DNA of 64,000 bases from Clostridia bacterium (lineage in GTDB: Bacteria > Bacillota > Clostridia > Christensenellales > Aristaeellaceae), in NCBI GenBank assembly GCA_017526525.1, contig JAFXRG010000066.1, forward strand, positions 111,208-175,207, written 5' to 3'. Position 1 is the first letter of the stretch, and the number at the start of each line of letters is the position of its first letter. Below the pieces are notes generated by a model. That model was not told where the DNA came from. It saw nothing but the letters and a program-made list of their open reading frames with translations, and did no database searches. Below are positions 1-8,395 of this stretch, one piece after another. The position numbers and the translations under genes are program-made.

Positions 1-1
1 T

Positions 2-295
2 ATCGCCGGATCCGGCGCCTGCAAGCTGGTGGGCCCCTGCGGCGAAGTGGAAGTGAAGGAAGGCGTTATCGCCGCGAAGCGGCACATCCATATGACTCCC
101 GCAGATGCCGAAGCATTCGGCGTACAGGATAAGGATGTTGTTTCCGTGAAGGTGGAGACGGCCGGCCGGGCGCTGACCTTCGGCGATGTGGTGGTCCGCG
201 TCAGCGAAAAGTTCTCCCTGGCGATGCATATCGACACGGATGAGAGCAACGCAGCCTGCGCCGTCAACGGCACCATGGGCGAACTGATCAAATAA
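2..295 (+). CDS. pduL: Phosphate propanoyltransferase PduL, 3' part only
   Basis: The reading frame is open from the left edge of the window, so the N-terminal part is missing; about 97 residues remain. PduL moves an acyl group between CoA and phosphate (acyl-CoA to acyl-phosphate), the step before ATP formation by acetate or propionate kinase. The visible part holds the family motif AAKRHIHMTPADAEAFGV, whose histidines belong to the zinc-binding set, and the C-terminal block MHIDTDESNAAC. It ends in TAA and is followed by a strong terminator. Whether it belongs to a microcompartment operon or to general fermentation cannot be judged, because the upstream genes are outside the window. Confidence 0.88.
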   Translation: MAGSGACKLVGPCGEVEVKEGVIAAKRHIHMTPADAEAFGVQDKDVVSVKVETAGRALTFGDVVVRVSEKFSLAMHIDTDESNAACAVNGTMGELIK

Positions 296-318
296 ACCGC
301 AGGCCGGTTTCTGCGTTT

Positions 319-347
319 CCCCCGGGATTTCCCGGGGGTTTTCTTTT
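319..347 (+). terminator. Rho-independent terminator after pduL
   Basis: An 8-bp perfect stem (CCCCCGGG, 319-326, with CCCGGGGG, 331-338) closes a four-base loop and is followed by a T-rich run (TTTTCTTTT). It separates pduL from the rpmH promoter. Confidence 0.85.
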
Positions 348-367
348 GGCTGCGGCCAAAATAAAGC

Positions 368-396
368 TTGACAACGGATTTGAGCTTGGATATACT
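368..396 (+). promoter_or_regulatory. Sigma-A-type promoter of rpmH
   Basis: A perfect -35 box TTGACA (368-373) and a near-perfect -10 box TATACT (391-396) are separated by 17 bp. The predicted start near 403 gives a leader of about 70 nt before rpmH. It is one of the best promoter matches in the window, as expected for a ribosomal protein gene. Confidence 0.88.
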
Positions 397-474
397 GTTT
401 AGGCTGTTCTGTAAATCTTCGGGGCAGCAGGCCCCGTAAGCATGAAGAACGAATTGGATGAGGAGTGTTGAACC

Positions 475-609
475 ATGTTCCGTACGTATCAGCCCAAAAA
501 GCGTCAGCGCAGCAAGGTGCACGGCTTCCGCGCCCGGATGTCCACCAAAAACGGACGTCGGGTTCTGGCTGCCCGTCGTCGCCGCGGCCGCAAAGAGCTG
601 ACGGTGTAA
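475..609 (+). CDS. rpmH: 50S ribosomal protein L34
   Basis: This 44-residue, very basic protein begins [19 protein letters not shown] and continues with the [11 protein letters not shown] block, both diagnostic of L34 of the large ribosomal subunit. The start ATG lies nine bases after AGGAG (461-465). It is preceded by a strong promoter and followed by a hairpin before rnpA, the classical rpmH-rnpA arrangement. The usual neighbour dnaA is not next to it here; pduL is. Length and sequence are normal for the family. Confidence 0.97.
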   Translation: MFRTYQPKKRQRSKVHGFRARMSTKNGRRVLAARRRRGRKELTV

Positions 610-649
610 TCAGCGCAAGCTGACCAGTCAATTTTGAGTTGTGGATGAG

Positions 650-682
650 GCCCGCCCGTTGTTTCGAATGGGCGGGCTTTTC
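650..682 (+). terminator. Hairpin terminator/attenuator between rpmH and rnpA
   Basis: An 11-bp stem (650-660 with 667-677, with G-T wobbles) around loop GTTTCG is followed by TTTT. It lies inside the rpmH-rnpA operon, so it probably stops part of the transcripts and lowers rnpA output relative to the ribosomal protein. Confidence 0.72.
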
Positions 683-724
683 CGCTATATGGGACTCCGC
701 GAAAAGCGAAGAAAGAAGACAAAC

Positions 725-1084
725 ATGGAAAGGCGTTATCGGCTGCAAAAAAACCGGGCGTTTCAGTATGTCTACCATAAAGGACGTTCTGCCGCCTGCC
801 GTGACCTGGTCATGCTCTTTGCCCCCGGGCGGGAGCTGAAGGTCGGTTTTTCCGTCAGCAAAAAAGTAGGCAAGGCCGTGATCCGGAACAAGGTCAAGCG
901 CCGCCTGCGGGAATGCTTTCGGCCCTGTCTGGGGGACGTGAAAACCGGCCTGTACGTGATCGTAGCCAGGCCTTCAGCCGCAGAGGCCGCCTTCGACGTG
1001 CTGCAGAAGGATGTGCGCTACCTGCTGAAAAAGCAGGGAGTACTGAAAGAAGAAGCAGCGAGGGAAGGGAACCGCGCCAGATGA
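725..1084 (+). CDS. rnpA: Ribonuclease P protein component
   Basis: RnpA is the small basic protein that assists the RNase P RNA in cutting the 5' leader from pre-tRNAs. The 119-residue product has the expected size and carries the RNR signature ([14 protein letters not shown], about residues 54-67) after a [13 protein letters not shown] strand. The ATG at 725 was chosen because a longer open frame upstream (from 641) overlaps the hairpin and lacks family similarity. The stop overlaps the yidD start (ATGA at 1081-1084), indicating translational coupling. Confidence 0.95.
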   Translation: MERRYRLQKNRAFQYVYHKGRSAACRDLVMLFAPGRELKVGFSVSKKVGKAVIRNKVKRRLRECFRPCLGDVKTGLYVIVARPSAAEAAFDVLQKDVRYLLKKQGVLKEEAAREGNRAR

Positions 1085-1323
1085 AACGCTTTCTGCTTGC
1101 CTGCATTCGTTTTTACCGCCGGAATCTGAGCCGCCGTAAAAAGCATCCGACCTGCCGCTACATCCCGACCTGTTCCGAATACGCCGTGGAAGCGATTCAG
1201 CGCTACGGCGCCCTGAAGGGCGGAAGGATGGCAGCCTGGAGGATTATGCGATGCAATCCTTTCAGCAAGGGCGGATATGATCCGGTGCCGGAGGACCCGA
1301 ACACCACACTAAGGAGGGAATAA
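1081..1323 (+). CDS. yidD: Membrane protein insertion efficiency factor YidD
   Basis: This 80-residue protein has the full YidD signature: an N-terminal amphipathic helix ([13 protein letters not shown]), [15 protein letters not shown] with conserved cysteines, and a C-terminal [13 protein letters not shown]. YidD assists YidC-dependent insertion of membrane proteins at the inner membrane face. It overlaps rnpA by four bases and is seven bases ahead of yidC, matching the conserved rpmH-rnpA-yidD-yidC order. Confidence 0.95.
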   Translation: MKRFLLACIRFYRRNLSRRKKHPTCRYIPTCSEYAVEAIQRYGALKGGRMAAWRIMRCNPFSKGGYDPVPEDPNTTLRRE

Positions 1324-1329
1324 ACCGGA

Positions 1330-2409
1330 ATGTTTGGAATCACAGACCTGCTGTACAACTTCCTGAACTGGATCAACAGCTGGGTCGGTGCCTGGGGATG
1401 GGCCATCGTGGTATTCACCGTGATGGTCCGGCTGGTGCTGACACCGCTGGACATCAAGAGCCGGGCCGGCATGCGGAAAACCCAGAAGCTGCAGCCCCAG
1501 CTGATGGCCCTGCAGAAGAAGTACGCCAACGACAAGGAAAAACTGAACCAGAAAACGGCCGAGCTTTACAGGAAAGCCCATGTGAATCCCCTTAGCAGCT
1601 GCCTGCCTTTGCTGCTGACCTGGCCGATCCTGATTGCCGTGTTCGGTGCCATGCGTACCGCCGCCAACAAGGAAATACTGAATCAGATGGGGCAGATTCT
1701 CAACGGCCAGCAGCCTGTTATGGAAAACTGGCTGTGGATCCGGAACCTGTGGATGCCGGATAACCCGTTCTACTCCGCCCTGCCGGACTTTAACACCCTG
1801 CGGACCATTTCCGCCGGGGAGTGGCAGAACTGGTTCAACAGCCTGGGCGGTGTGCTGCCGGCCCAGATGCAGAACGTTTCCATGGAATGGATTGAATCCC
1901 TGAACGCGGATGTGCTGAAGAACATCCCGGTGGCACTCCGGGAAATGGTGGCGGCCAACGGATTTACCGCTGACTGCTTCTCCGACGCCAACCTGCAGGG
2001 CTCCATTCTGCTGCTGGTGGAAAAAATGAATACCATGAGCTTCTATACCGCCGGAATTGCAAACATTCCGGGATATACGATCCCCCTGGTGAACTGGACC
2101 GTGAAATCCATGTACAACGGCTTCCTGCTTCTGCCGATTCTGTCCGCGGTGAGCCAGATTGCCATGACCAAGATTATGGGCAGCGGAACGCCCCAGCCGG
2201 CGGAAGGCCAGCCCAACACGGGCAAATTCATGCAGTGGTTCTTCCCGCTGTTCTCCCTGTGGATCTGTATCGGATACAGCGCTGCCTTCGCCCTGTACTG
2301 GGTGAGCGGCAACCTGGTGAGCATGGGACAGACCTTCCTGATCAACAAATATCTTGACAAAAAAGAACAAATGGCCGCGCCTGTGGCCGGAGAGGGCAGT
2401 GTGAAATAA
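1330..2409 (+). CDS. yidC: Membrane protein insertase YidC (SpoIIIJ/OxaA type)
   Basis: YidC inserts proteins into the cytoplasmic membrane alone or with SecYEG. An AAGGAGGG site precedes the ATG. The first membrane segment carries the conserved arginine that lines the hydrophilic groove (VFTVMVRLVLTPLDIKSR, Arg near residue 35), followed by a charged cytoplasmic hairpin and the TM2 block LPLLLTWPILIAVFGAM. At 359 residues it is about 100 longer than SpoIIIJ. The excess lies outside the membrane, between the NLWMPDNPF motif (about residue 140) and the TM3 block LLPILSAVSQIAM (about 265). There is no N-terminal lipobox signal. The next gene, khpB, is its usual partner. Confidence 0.93.
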   Translation: MFGITDLLYNFLNWINSWVGAWGWAIVVFTVMVRLVLTPLDIKSRAGMRKTQKLQPQLMALQKKYANDKEKLNQKTAELYRKAHVNPLSSCLPLLLTWPILIAVFGAMRTAANKEILNQMGQILNGQQPVMENWLWIRNLWMPDNPFYSALPDFNTLRTISAGEWQNWFNSLGGVLPAQMQNVSMEWIESLNADVLKNIPVALREMVAANGFTADCFSDANLQGSILLLVEKMNTMSFYTAGIANIPGYTIPLVNWTVKSMYNGFLLLPILSAVSQIAMTKIMGSGTPQPAEGQPNTGKFMQWFFPLFSLWICIGYSAAFALYWVSGNLVSMGQTFLINKYLDKKEQMAAPVAGEGSVK

Positions 2410-2410
2410 A

Positions 2411-3373
2411 ATGAGACAGTATGAAGCTTCGGCCAAGACCAAGGAAGAGGCTATTGAACTGGGCCTGCAGGAGCTTGGCGTTTCGATCGGTGATGTGGAT
2501 GTACTGGTGGTGGAGGAAGGCAGCAAGGGCCTGTTCGGCCTTTTCGGCTCCCGCCCCGTGAAGGTACGGCTGACGGTAAAGGATTCCGAGGAGGATCCGC
2601 TGGGAGACCTGCTGGAGGAAAAGAACGCGAAAGCGGCGGAAAAGAAGACCGAAAAGAAAGCGGCGGAGAAAAAGCCGGAACGGAAGCCGGACAGGAAGCC
2701 GGAGGATAAACCCGCGGAGAAGACCGCGGAGAAGCCTGCAGAAAAGAAGCCTGCGGAAAAGAAGCCTGCCGAGAAAAAGCAGCCGGAAAAGAAGCCGGAG
2801 AAAAAAGCCGCTGCCGGGAAAGAACCGGAAGCAAAAGCTGAAGAGCCGGCGGAAAAACAGGAAATCCGGCCGATGGAAAAGCCGGAGGTTACCCTGATTC
2901 CCGCGGATCAGCTGCAGGCGGACAGCCCTGCCGGTGTGGCAAAGCAGTTTCTGAGTGAACTGATCCGGCTGATGGGCGTGGATGTAACCATCGACATGGG
3001 AACGGATCCGGAAGGCAATGTTTACGGATACATCCAGGGAGATACCCTGGGAATTCTGATCGGACGTCGGGGCGAAACCCTGGATGCCCTGCAGTACCTG
3101 ACCAGCCTGAAGGTGAACCGGGGCCAGGAAAACTACACCCGGGTTACCCTGGATACGGAAAACTACCGGGCCAAGCGGGAGGATACCCTGATCCGCCTGG
3201 CAAACCGGATGGCCAACCGCGCGCTGCGGACCGGCCGGAAGGTGAGCCTGGAGCCCATGAATCCCTACGAAAGGCGGATTATCCATTTTGCCCTGCAGCA
3301 GAATGAAGGCGTGACCACCCATTCCGAGGGGGACGAGCCCAACCGCCATGTGGTGATTACCCACCGGAAGTAA
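2411..3373 (+). CDS. khpB: RNA-binding protein KhpB (Jag/EloR)
   Basis: KhpB is a KH-R3H RNA-binding protein linked in other Firmicutes to cell elongation and to KhpA. The 320 residues divide into a Jag-N domain (1-50, with the KGLFGLFGSRPV motif), a linker of about 95 residues rich in Lys, Glu and Pro (about 65-160), a KH domain with GRRGETLDALQYL around residue 220, and a C-terminal R3H domain with MNPYERRIIHFAL. The stop is followed closely by serS. It begins two bases after yidC and is probably cotranscribed with it. Confidence 0.93.
   Translation: MRQYEASAKTKEEAIELGLQELGVSIGDVDVLVVEEGSKGLFGLFGSRPVKVRLTVKDSEEDPLGDLLEEKNAKAAEKKTEKKAAEKKPERKPDRKPEDKPAEKTAEKPAEKKPAEKKPAEKKQPEKKPEKKAAAGKEPEAKAEEPAEKQEIRPMEKPEVTLIPADQLQADSPAGVAKQFLSELIRLMGVDVTIDMGTDPEGNVYGYIQGDTLGILIGRRGETLDALQYLTSLKVNRGQENYTRVTLDTENYRAKREDTLIRLANRMANRALRTGRKVSLEPMNPYERRIIHFALQQNEGVTTHSEGDEPNRHVVITHRK
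2636..2865 (+). repeat. Imperfect codon repeats coding the Lys-Glu-Pro linker of KhpB
   Basis: Short degenerate repeats built on GAAAAGAAGCCTGC encode many tandem copies of A-E-K-K-P. The stretch makes a flexible charged linker and is likely to vary in length between strains through slippage. Confidence 0.7.
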
Positions 3374-3440
3374 TGCCGTTCCTGATGAAGCTGCGGCAAA
3401 ACGCAGAGACTATTGTGATTTGAGAGGGTGAAAAAAGAAA

Positions 3441-4721
3441 ATGCTGGATATCAACCTGCTTCGGAATGATCCGGAAAAAGTCCGGGAAAATATCCGGAAG
3501 AAATTCCAGGAAGAAAAGCTGCCGATGGTGGACGAGGTCATTCAGATGGACCGGGAATACCGCGACGCCCAGCAGCAGGCGGACGGACTGCGCAACAAGC
3601 GCAAGACGCTGTCCAAGCAGATCGGCGGACTGCTGGCCAAGGGCCAGAAGGACGAGGCGGAAGCCGTGAAGGCGGAAGTGGCCGCTGCCGCGGAGAAACT
3701 GACGCAGCTGGAAAGCAAGGAAGAAGAGCTGAAAGCGGAAATCCGCAAGCGGATGCTGGTCATTCCCAATATCATTGACGATTCCGTGCCCATCGGCCGG
3801 GACGACAGCGAAAACGTGGAACTCGAACGTTTCGGCGAGCCTGTGGTGCCGGAATGGGAAATCCCCTACCATGTGGACATCATGGAACGGCTGAACGGCA
3901 TTGAACTGGATCCCGCCCGGGAAACCAGCGGCAACGGCTTCTATTACCTGACCGGGGACATCGCCCGGCTTCACAGCGCCATCCTCAGCTATGCCCGGGA
4001 CTTCATGATTGACCGGGGATTCACCTATGTGATTCCGCCTTTCATGATCCACGGCAACGTGGTGAGCGGCGTCATGAGCTTTGCGGAAATGGAAAACATG
4101 ATGTACAAGATCGAAGGCGAGGATCTTTACCTGATCGGCACCTCCGAGCATTCCATGATCGGCAAGTTCATCGATACCATTCTGGACGAGGACCGGCTGC
4201 CCCAGACCCTGACCAGCTACAGCCCCTGCTTCCGCAAGGAAGTCGGCGCCCACGGCATCGAGGAGCGGGGCGTGTACCGCATTCACCAGTTTGAAAAGCA
4301 GGAAATGATCGTGATCTGCAAGCCGGAGGATTCCCCCATGTGGTTCGACCGGCTGTGGCAGAACACCGTGGATTTCTTCCGGTCCATGGACATTCCGGTG
4401 CGGACGCTGGAATGCTGCAGCGGCGACCTGGCAGATCTGAAGGTGAAGAGCCTGGACGTGGAAGCCTGGTCTCCCCGGCAGAAGAAGTACTTCGAGGTCG
4501 GTTCCTGCTCCAACCTGGGTGACGCCCAGGCCCGGCGGCTGCAGATCCGGGTGAAAGACAGCAAGGGCAACAAGTACCTGGCCCATACGCTGAACAACAC
4601 CTGCGTGGCTCCGCCCCGGATGCTGATTGCCTTCCTGGAGAACAACCTGCGGGAAGACGGAACCGTTGCGATTCCCGAACCGCTCCGGATGTATATGGGC
4701 GGAAAGGATCATATCGGATAA
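3441..4721 (+). CDS. serS: Serine--tRNA ligase with archaeal-like motifs
   Basis: Charges tRNA-Ser with serine. The first roughly 100 residues form the charged, tRNA-binding helical arm. The class II core follows, with LIGTSEHSMIGKF, motif 2 (SPCFRKEVGAHGIEERG, then YRIHQFEKQEM) and motif 3 (NNTCVAPPRMLIAFLENN). Bacterial SerRS usually read NGSGLAVGR-type in motif 3 and LIPTAEV-type in the serine pocket. The forms here are closer, from memory, to archaeal-type enzymes. Length (426) is normal. Whether another serS exists in the genome cannot be seen. An isolated hairpin-free gap of 67 bp separates it from khpB. Confidence 0.9.
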   Translation: MLDINLLRNDPEKVRENIRKKFQEEKLPMVDEVIQMDREYRDAQQQADGLRNKRKTLSKQIGGLLAKGQKDEAEAVKAEVAAAAEKLTQLESKEEELKAEIRKRMLVIPNIIDDSVPIGRDDSENVELERFGEPVVPEWEIPYHVDIMERLNGIELDPARETSGNGFYYLTGDIARLHSAILSYARDFMIDRGFTYVIPPFMIHGNVVSGVMSFAEMENMMYKIEGEDLYLIGTSEHSMIGKFIDTILDEDRLPQTLTSYSPCFRKEVGAHGIEERGVYRIHQFEKQEMIVICKPEDSPMWFDRLWQNTVDFFRSMDIPVRTLECCSGDLADLKVKSLDVEAWSPRQKKYFEVGSCSNLGDAQARRLQIRVKDSKGNKYLAHTLNNTCVAPPRMLIAFLENNLREDGTVAIPEPLRMYMGGKDHIG

Positions 4722-4772
4722 GCGGCGGCGGGCTGCTTCTGGACTTTCTGTGTTCTTTCCGGGATGGCTGCA

Positions 4773-4800
4773 TTGACTTTCCTTCCGGAGGGGCGATAAT
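4773..4800 (+). promoter_or_regulatory. Probable promoter upstream of the aconitase gene
   Basis: A -35 box TTGACT (4773-4778) and a -10 box GATAAT (4795-4800) are spaced by 16 bp, each matching five of six consensus bases. Transcription would start near 4807, directly before a terminator-like hairpin. Confidence 0.62.
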
Positions 4801-4819
4801 AGAATACAGACAACATGGA

Positions 4820-4850
4820 ACGGTCACCCGAAAGAGTGACCGTCCTTTTT
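4820..4850 (+). terminator. Terminator-like hairpin in the aconitase leader
   Basis: An 8-bp perfect stem (ACGGTCAC, 4820-4827, with GTGACCGT, 4836-4843) is followed by CCTTTTT. It ends only 16 bp before the acn start codon, with GGAGGA after it. Either it terminates serS transcripts, or, given the promoter just upstream, it is a leader attenuator. Confidence 0.65.
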
Positions 4851-4866
4851 ACCGGAGGAATGCAGC

Positions 4867-6795
4867 ATGAATCTGACACAGAAAATTCTGGACGCCCACA
4901 GGATCAGCGGAACCCTGAAAGCCGGGGAGGAGATTTCCATCCGGATTGATCAGACCCTGACGCAGGATTCCACAGGAACCATGGCATACCTGCAGTTTGA
5001 AGCCATGGGAATCGGCCGGGTGAAAACAAAGAGAAGCGTGGCGTACATCGATCACAATACGCTGCAGACCGGTTTTGAAAATGCGGACGATCATCAGTAT
5101 ATCCAGAGCGTGGCGAAAAAGCACGGGATCTGGTGCTCCAAACCCGGAAACGGGATCTGCCATCAGGTGCACCTGGAACGCTTCGGCGTGCCCGGCATGA
5201 CGCTGCTGGGCAGTGACAGCCATACGCCCACCGGCGGCGGCATCGGCATGCTGGCCATCGGCGCAGGCGGCCTGGACGTGGCGGTGGCCATGGGCGGCGG
5301 CCCCTATTATCTGACCTGCCCGAAGGTGGTGGGCGTAAAGCTGAACGGGAAGCTGCCCTACGGGGTGGCGGCCAAGGACATCATTCTGGAGGTGCTGCGC
5401 CGGCTGAGCGTCAAGGGCGGCACAGGAAAAGTCATGGAATATATCGGCGAAGGCGTGAAAAGCCTGACGGTGCCGGAACGCGCCACCATCGCCAATATGG
5501 GCGCAGAGCTGGGCGCTACGACCTCCGTGTTTCCCAGCGACGAGGCAACCCGGGCTTTCCTGAAAGCCCAGGGCCGGGAAGGGGATTTCCGGGAGCTGAG
5601 CGCCGACGCGGACGCTGAATATGACGAATTCATGGAAATCAACCTGGATGAACTGGTTCCGCTGGTGGCCCGGCCTCACCTGCCGGACAACGTGGAAACC
5701 GTGGAGAAGGTGGGCCCCATCAAAGTGGACCAGGTTTTCATCGGAAGCTGTACAAATTCCAGTTATCAGGATATGATGAGAGTGGCCCGGATCCTGAAAG
5801 GGAAAACGGTTCACCCGGATGTGAGCCTGGTCATCGGCCCCGGCAGCAAGCAGGTGCTGACCATGCTGGCGCGGAACGGCGCCCTGGCGGATATGATCAA
5901 CGCCGGAGCCCGGATCCTGGAGTGTGCCTGCGGTCCCTGCATCGGGATGGGCCAGAGCCCGAAGACCAACGCGGTTTCCGTGCGCACCAACAACCGGAAT
6001 TTCTATGCCCGCAGCGGGACAGCCTCTGCCGGAATCTATCTGACCAGCTGCGAAACAGCGGCAGTGACAGCCCTCGCCGGTGTGCTGACGGATCCCAGGA
6101 GCCTGGATATTGATCTGACCGTGGAACAGCCTGCCGTTTTCGATGTAAACGACAACCTGGTGATTCCGCCGGCGGCGGAGGGGCAGGAAGACGCGGTGGA
6201 AGTGGTTCGGGGCCCCAACATCAAGCCTTTCCCGCTGGGACACGATCTGGAGGACAGCGTGTCGGGCAAGGTGCTGCTGAAGATGGAAGACAATATTACC
6301 ACCGACCATATTATGCCCAGCAACGCAAAGCTGCTGCCTTTCCGCAGCAATATTCCGCATCTGAGCGATTTCTGCCTGACGCCGGTGGATGAAACGTTCC
6401 CGGCCCGGGCCAAGGCGGAAAAGGGCGGAATGCTGGTCGCCGGAAGCAACTACGGCCAGGGCTCCAGCCGGGAGCACGCCGCGCTGGTTCCCCTGTACCT
6501 GGGCATCCGGGCGGTGGCGGCCAAGAGCTTTGCCCGCATTCACCAGGCCAACCTGATCAACAACGGCATTCTGCCCCTGACCTTTGCCGATGAGGCGGAT
6601 TATGACCGGATTGATCCGATGGATGAGCTGTGCCTGCCGGGCGTGCGCGCCGCCATCGAAGCGGGGAAGGACGAACTGGAACTCCGCAACGAAACCAAAA
6701 AGGAATCCTACAAGGTGCTGCTGCCGCTGACGGAGCGCCAGCGCGGCATGATCCTGTCCGGCGGACTGATCAATTACATTCGCACCCGGGGATAA
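4867..6795 (+). CDS. acn: Aconitate hydratase (short AcnA_II type)
   Basis: Interconverts citrate and isocitrate through a 4Fe-4S cluster in the citrate cycle or glutamate supply. At 642 residues it belongs to the short putative-aconitase group. The substrate-binding SDSHTPTGGGIG motif lies near residue 117. The cluster cysteines are in GSCTNSSYQDMM (about 298) and ACGPCIGMGQSP (about 357). The C-terminal swivel domain has GSNYGQGSSREHAAL (about 523). It has its own RBS (CGGAGGA) and a leader hairpin, and is followed 17 bp later by a membrane protein gene. Homoaconitase or isopropylmalate isomerase are less likely given the single-chain architecture. Confidence 0.92.
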   Translation: MNLTQKILDAHRISGTLKAGEEISIRIDQTLTQDSTGTMAYLQFEAMGIGRVKTKRSVAYIDHNTLQTGFENADDHQYIQSVAKKHGIWCSKPGNGICHQVHLERFGVPGMTLLGSDSHTPTGGGIGMLAIGAGGLDVAVAMGGGPYYLTCPKVVGVKLNGKLPYGVAAKDIILEVLRRLSVKGGTGKVMEYIGEGVKSLTVPERATIANMGAELGATTSVFPSDEATRAFLKAQGREGDFRELSADADAEYDEFMEINLDELVPLVARPHLPDNVETVEKVGPIKVDQVFIGSCTNSSYQDMMRVARILKGKTVHPDVSLVIGPGSKQVLTMLARNGALADMINAGARILECACGPCIGMGQSPKTNAVSVRTNNRNFYARSGTASAGIYLTSCETAAVTALAGVLTDPRSLDIDLTVEQPAVFDVNDNLVIPPAAEGQEDAVEVVRGPNIKPFPLGHDLEDSVSGKVLLKMEDNITTDHIMPSNAKLLPFRSNIPHLSDFCLTPVDETFPARAKAEKGGMLVAGSNYGQGSSREHAALVPLYLGIRAVAAKSFARIHQANLINNGILPLTFADEADYDRIDPMDELCLPGVRAAIEAGKDELELRNETKKESYKVLLPLTERQRGMILSGGLINYIRTRG

Positions 6796-6812
6796 AAACC
6801 AAGGAGGATGAA

Positions 6813-7631
6813 ATGAAAATTTCGCAGGCGTTCCGGACCGCATATAAAACGGTTGCGGGGCAGAAGGCCGAAACCGCGAAGCTGCTGGCGACAGAATTTG
6901 CGCTGACGGTCATGTGCCTTGCGCCGCTGCTGTTCCTGACCGCGAAAGGACCGGAAAAGTACTGCGCCGTACTGGCGCTGCCGCTGTGGCTGCTGGTGAA
7001 GGTTCCGTCGAGACTGAATGCCGCAGCCGTGATGCAGGACGGGCTGGAGGAGGGAAAACTCTTTTCCCTGCGGATGGGGGATCCAGGCAATTACCGGGCG
7101 AAGCTGCGCTATGCCCTGATCCGGCTGGGGCTGCTCCTGCTGTGGGCGGCTCCGCTGATTGCAGCGCTGCTGTATGCCTGGGAAAAATACACGGGCCGTA
7201 CGGACGGCCTGACGGTGCTGCAGATGATTTATGAATTCGGCGGCAAGGACATGAAAACAGGAATCATCTACCTGCTGCTGATCCTGGCGGCCCTGCTGAT
7301 TCTGTGGGGCCTGGGAGCAGGCTTTCACAGCGGGGACCGGCATGCCTGGGTGCTGGAGGAGAAAGACCTGCTGAAAAAGCGCCGGCTCGGGGTGCTGGGC
7401 TGCCGCCTGGCTTCCCTGGTTTTCCTGCTGCCGCTGATTGTGGCGGCGATCGTGGTTGTTTTTCGCTATGCTCCGCTGCTGAATGATGTCAGCGGCGTGG
7501 TATCCGGGGATGTGCCGCGGCCGTCCTCCCGGGTGACCCTGATCATTCTGGGCATCGGAACCCTGCTGACCGTTCCGCTGATTCCCATCCGGTCCATGGT
7601 GACCGCTGCCTATGTAAAGGGACTGAAATAA
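6813..7631 (+). CDS. Unknown multi-pass membrane protein
   Basis: I do not recognise this 272-residue protein. It shows about six hydrophobic segments: two near residues 26-65, one near 102-125, one near 152-172, one near 196-218 and one near 240-262. Short loops rich in Arg and Lys separate them. The ATG at 6813 follows AAGGAGG; an upstream open frame overlapping acn was rejected. It lies between acn and an rsuA-like gene on the same strand with small gaps, but neither neighbour explains it. No catalytic motif is visible. Confidence 0.8.
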   Translation: MKISQAFRTAYKTVAGQKAETAKLLATEFALTVMCLAPLLFLTAKGPEKYCAVLALPLWLLVKVPSRLNAAAVMQDGLEEGKLFSLRMGDPGNYRAKLRYALIRLGLLLLWAAPLIAALLYAWEKYTGRTDGLTVLQMIYEFGGKDMKTGIIYLLLILAALLILWGLGAGFHSGDRHAWVLEEKDLLKKRRLGVLGCRLASLVFLLPLIVAAIVVVFRYAPLLNDVSGVVSGDVPRPSSRVTLIILGIGTLLTVPLIPIRSMVTAAYVKGLK

Positions 7632-7657
7632 CGGCCGGAAGATGACGGTGAAACAGC

Positions 7658-8395
7658 ATGAAACTGCGACTGGACCGGTGGCTGGCCCTGCTGGGGACCG
7701 GCAGCCGGAGTGAGGTGAAAACATGGATCCGCGGCGGGGAAGTCGCGGTAAACGGGCGGATCATCCGGGATCCCGCCCTTTCTTTTGACGCGGCGTCGGA
7801 CGTTCTTTCCCTGCGGGGAAAGGAAACGGACGGGCGTGTAATCCGTCATGTGATGATGTTCAAACCCGCAGGCGTACTGACGGCGGCCCGGGATCCCAAA
7901 CAGCCGACGGTCATGGACCTGCTGCCGCCGGTTTACCGGAGCATCGGCTGCATGCCGGTGGGACGGCTGGACAAGGATACGACGGGGATCCTGATTTTCA
8001 CCTGTGACGGAGAGATGAACCACCGGCTGCTGAGCCCGGGACGCCATGTGGAAAAACGGTACCGGGCGCTGACGGAGGGAAAGCTGACGGAAAAGGATGC
8101 GGAAGCCTTTGCAGCGGGGCTGGAGCTGGGGGATTTTACGGCCCGAAGCGCAAAGCTGACGATCCTGAAGGCCGGGGAAGATACCTCCCTGGCGGAAACG
8201 GTGATTACGGAGGGAAAGTTTCACCAGGTGAAACGCATGTTTGCCGCGGTGGGACATGAGGTGCTGGAGCTGCACCGCTGCTCGTTCGGCCCGCTGGAGC
8301 TGGATCCGGAACTGCGGGAAGGGGACTGGCGGGAACTGTCGGAGGCGGAAACGTCCGCGCTGCGGAAGGCGGCGGGCATGGAGGAAGAAGCATGA
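7658..8395 (+). CDS. Pseudouridine synthase, RsuA/RluB family
   Basis: The 245-residue product has an N-terminal S4 RNA-binding domain (MKLRLDRWLALLGTGSRSEV) and an RsuA-type catalytic core with the nucleophilic aspartate in PVGRLDKDTTGILIFT (about residues 104-119) and a C-terminal EGKFHQVKRMFAAVGHEV block. Family size and order fit small-subunit rRNA pseudouridylation (position 516), although RluB/RluE/RluF specificity cannot be excluded. It overlaps the next gene by four bases (ATGA), suggesting coupled synthesis of two rRNA-modifying enzymes. Confidence 0.9.
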   Translation: MKLRLDRWLALLGTGSRSEVKTWIRGGEVAVNGRIIRDPALSFDAASDVLSLRGKETDGRVIRHVMMFKPAGVLTAARDPKQPTVMDLLPPVYRSIGCMPVGRLDKDTTGILIFTCDGEMNHRLLSPGRHVEKRYRALTEGKLTEKDAEAFAAGLELGDFTARSAKLTILKAGEDTSLAETVITEGKFHQVKRMFAAVGHEVLELHRCSFGPLELDPELREGDWRELSEAETSALRKAAGMEEEA

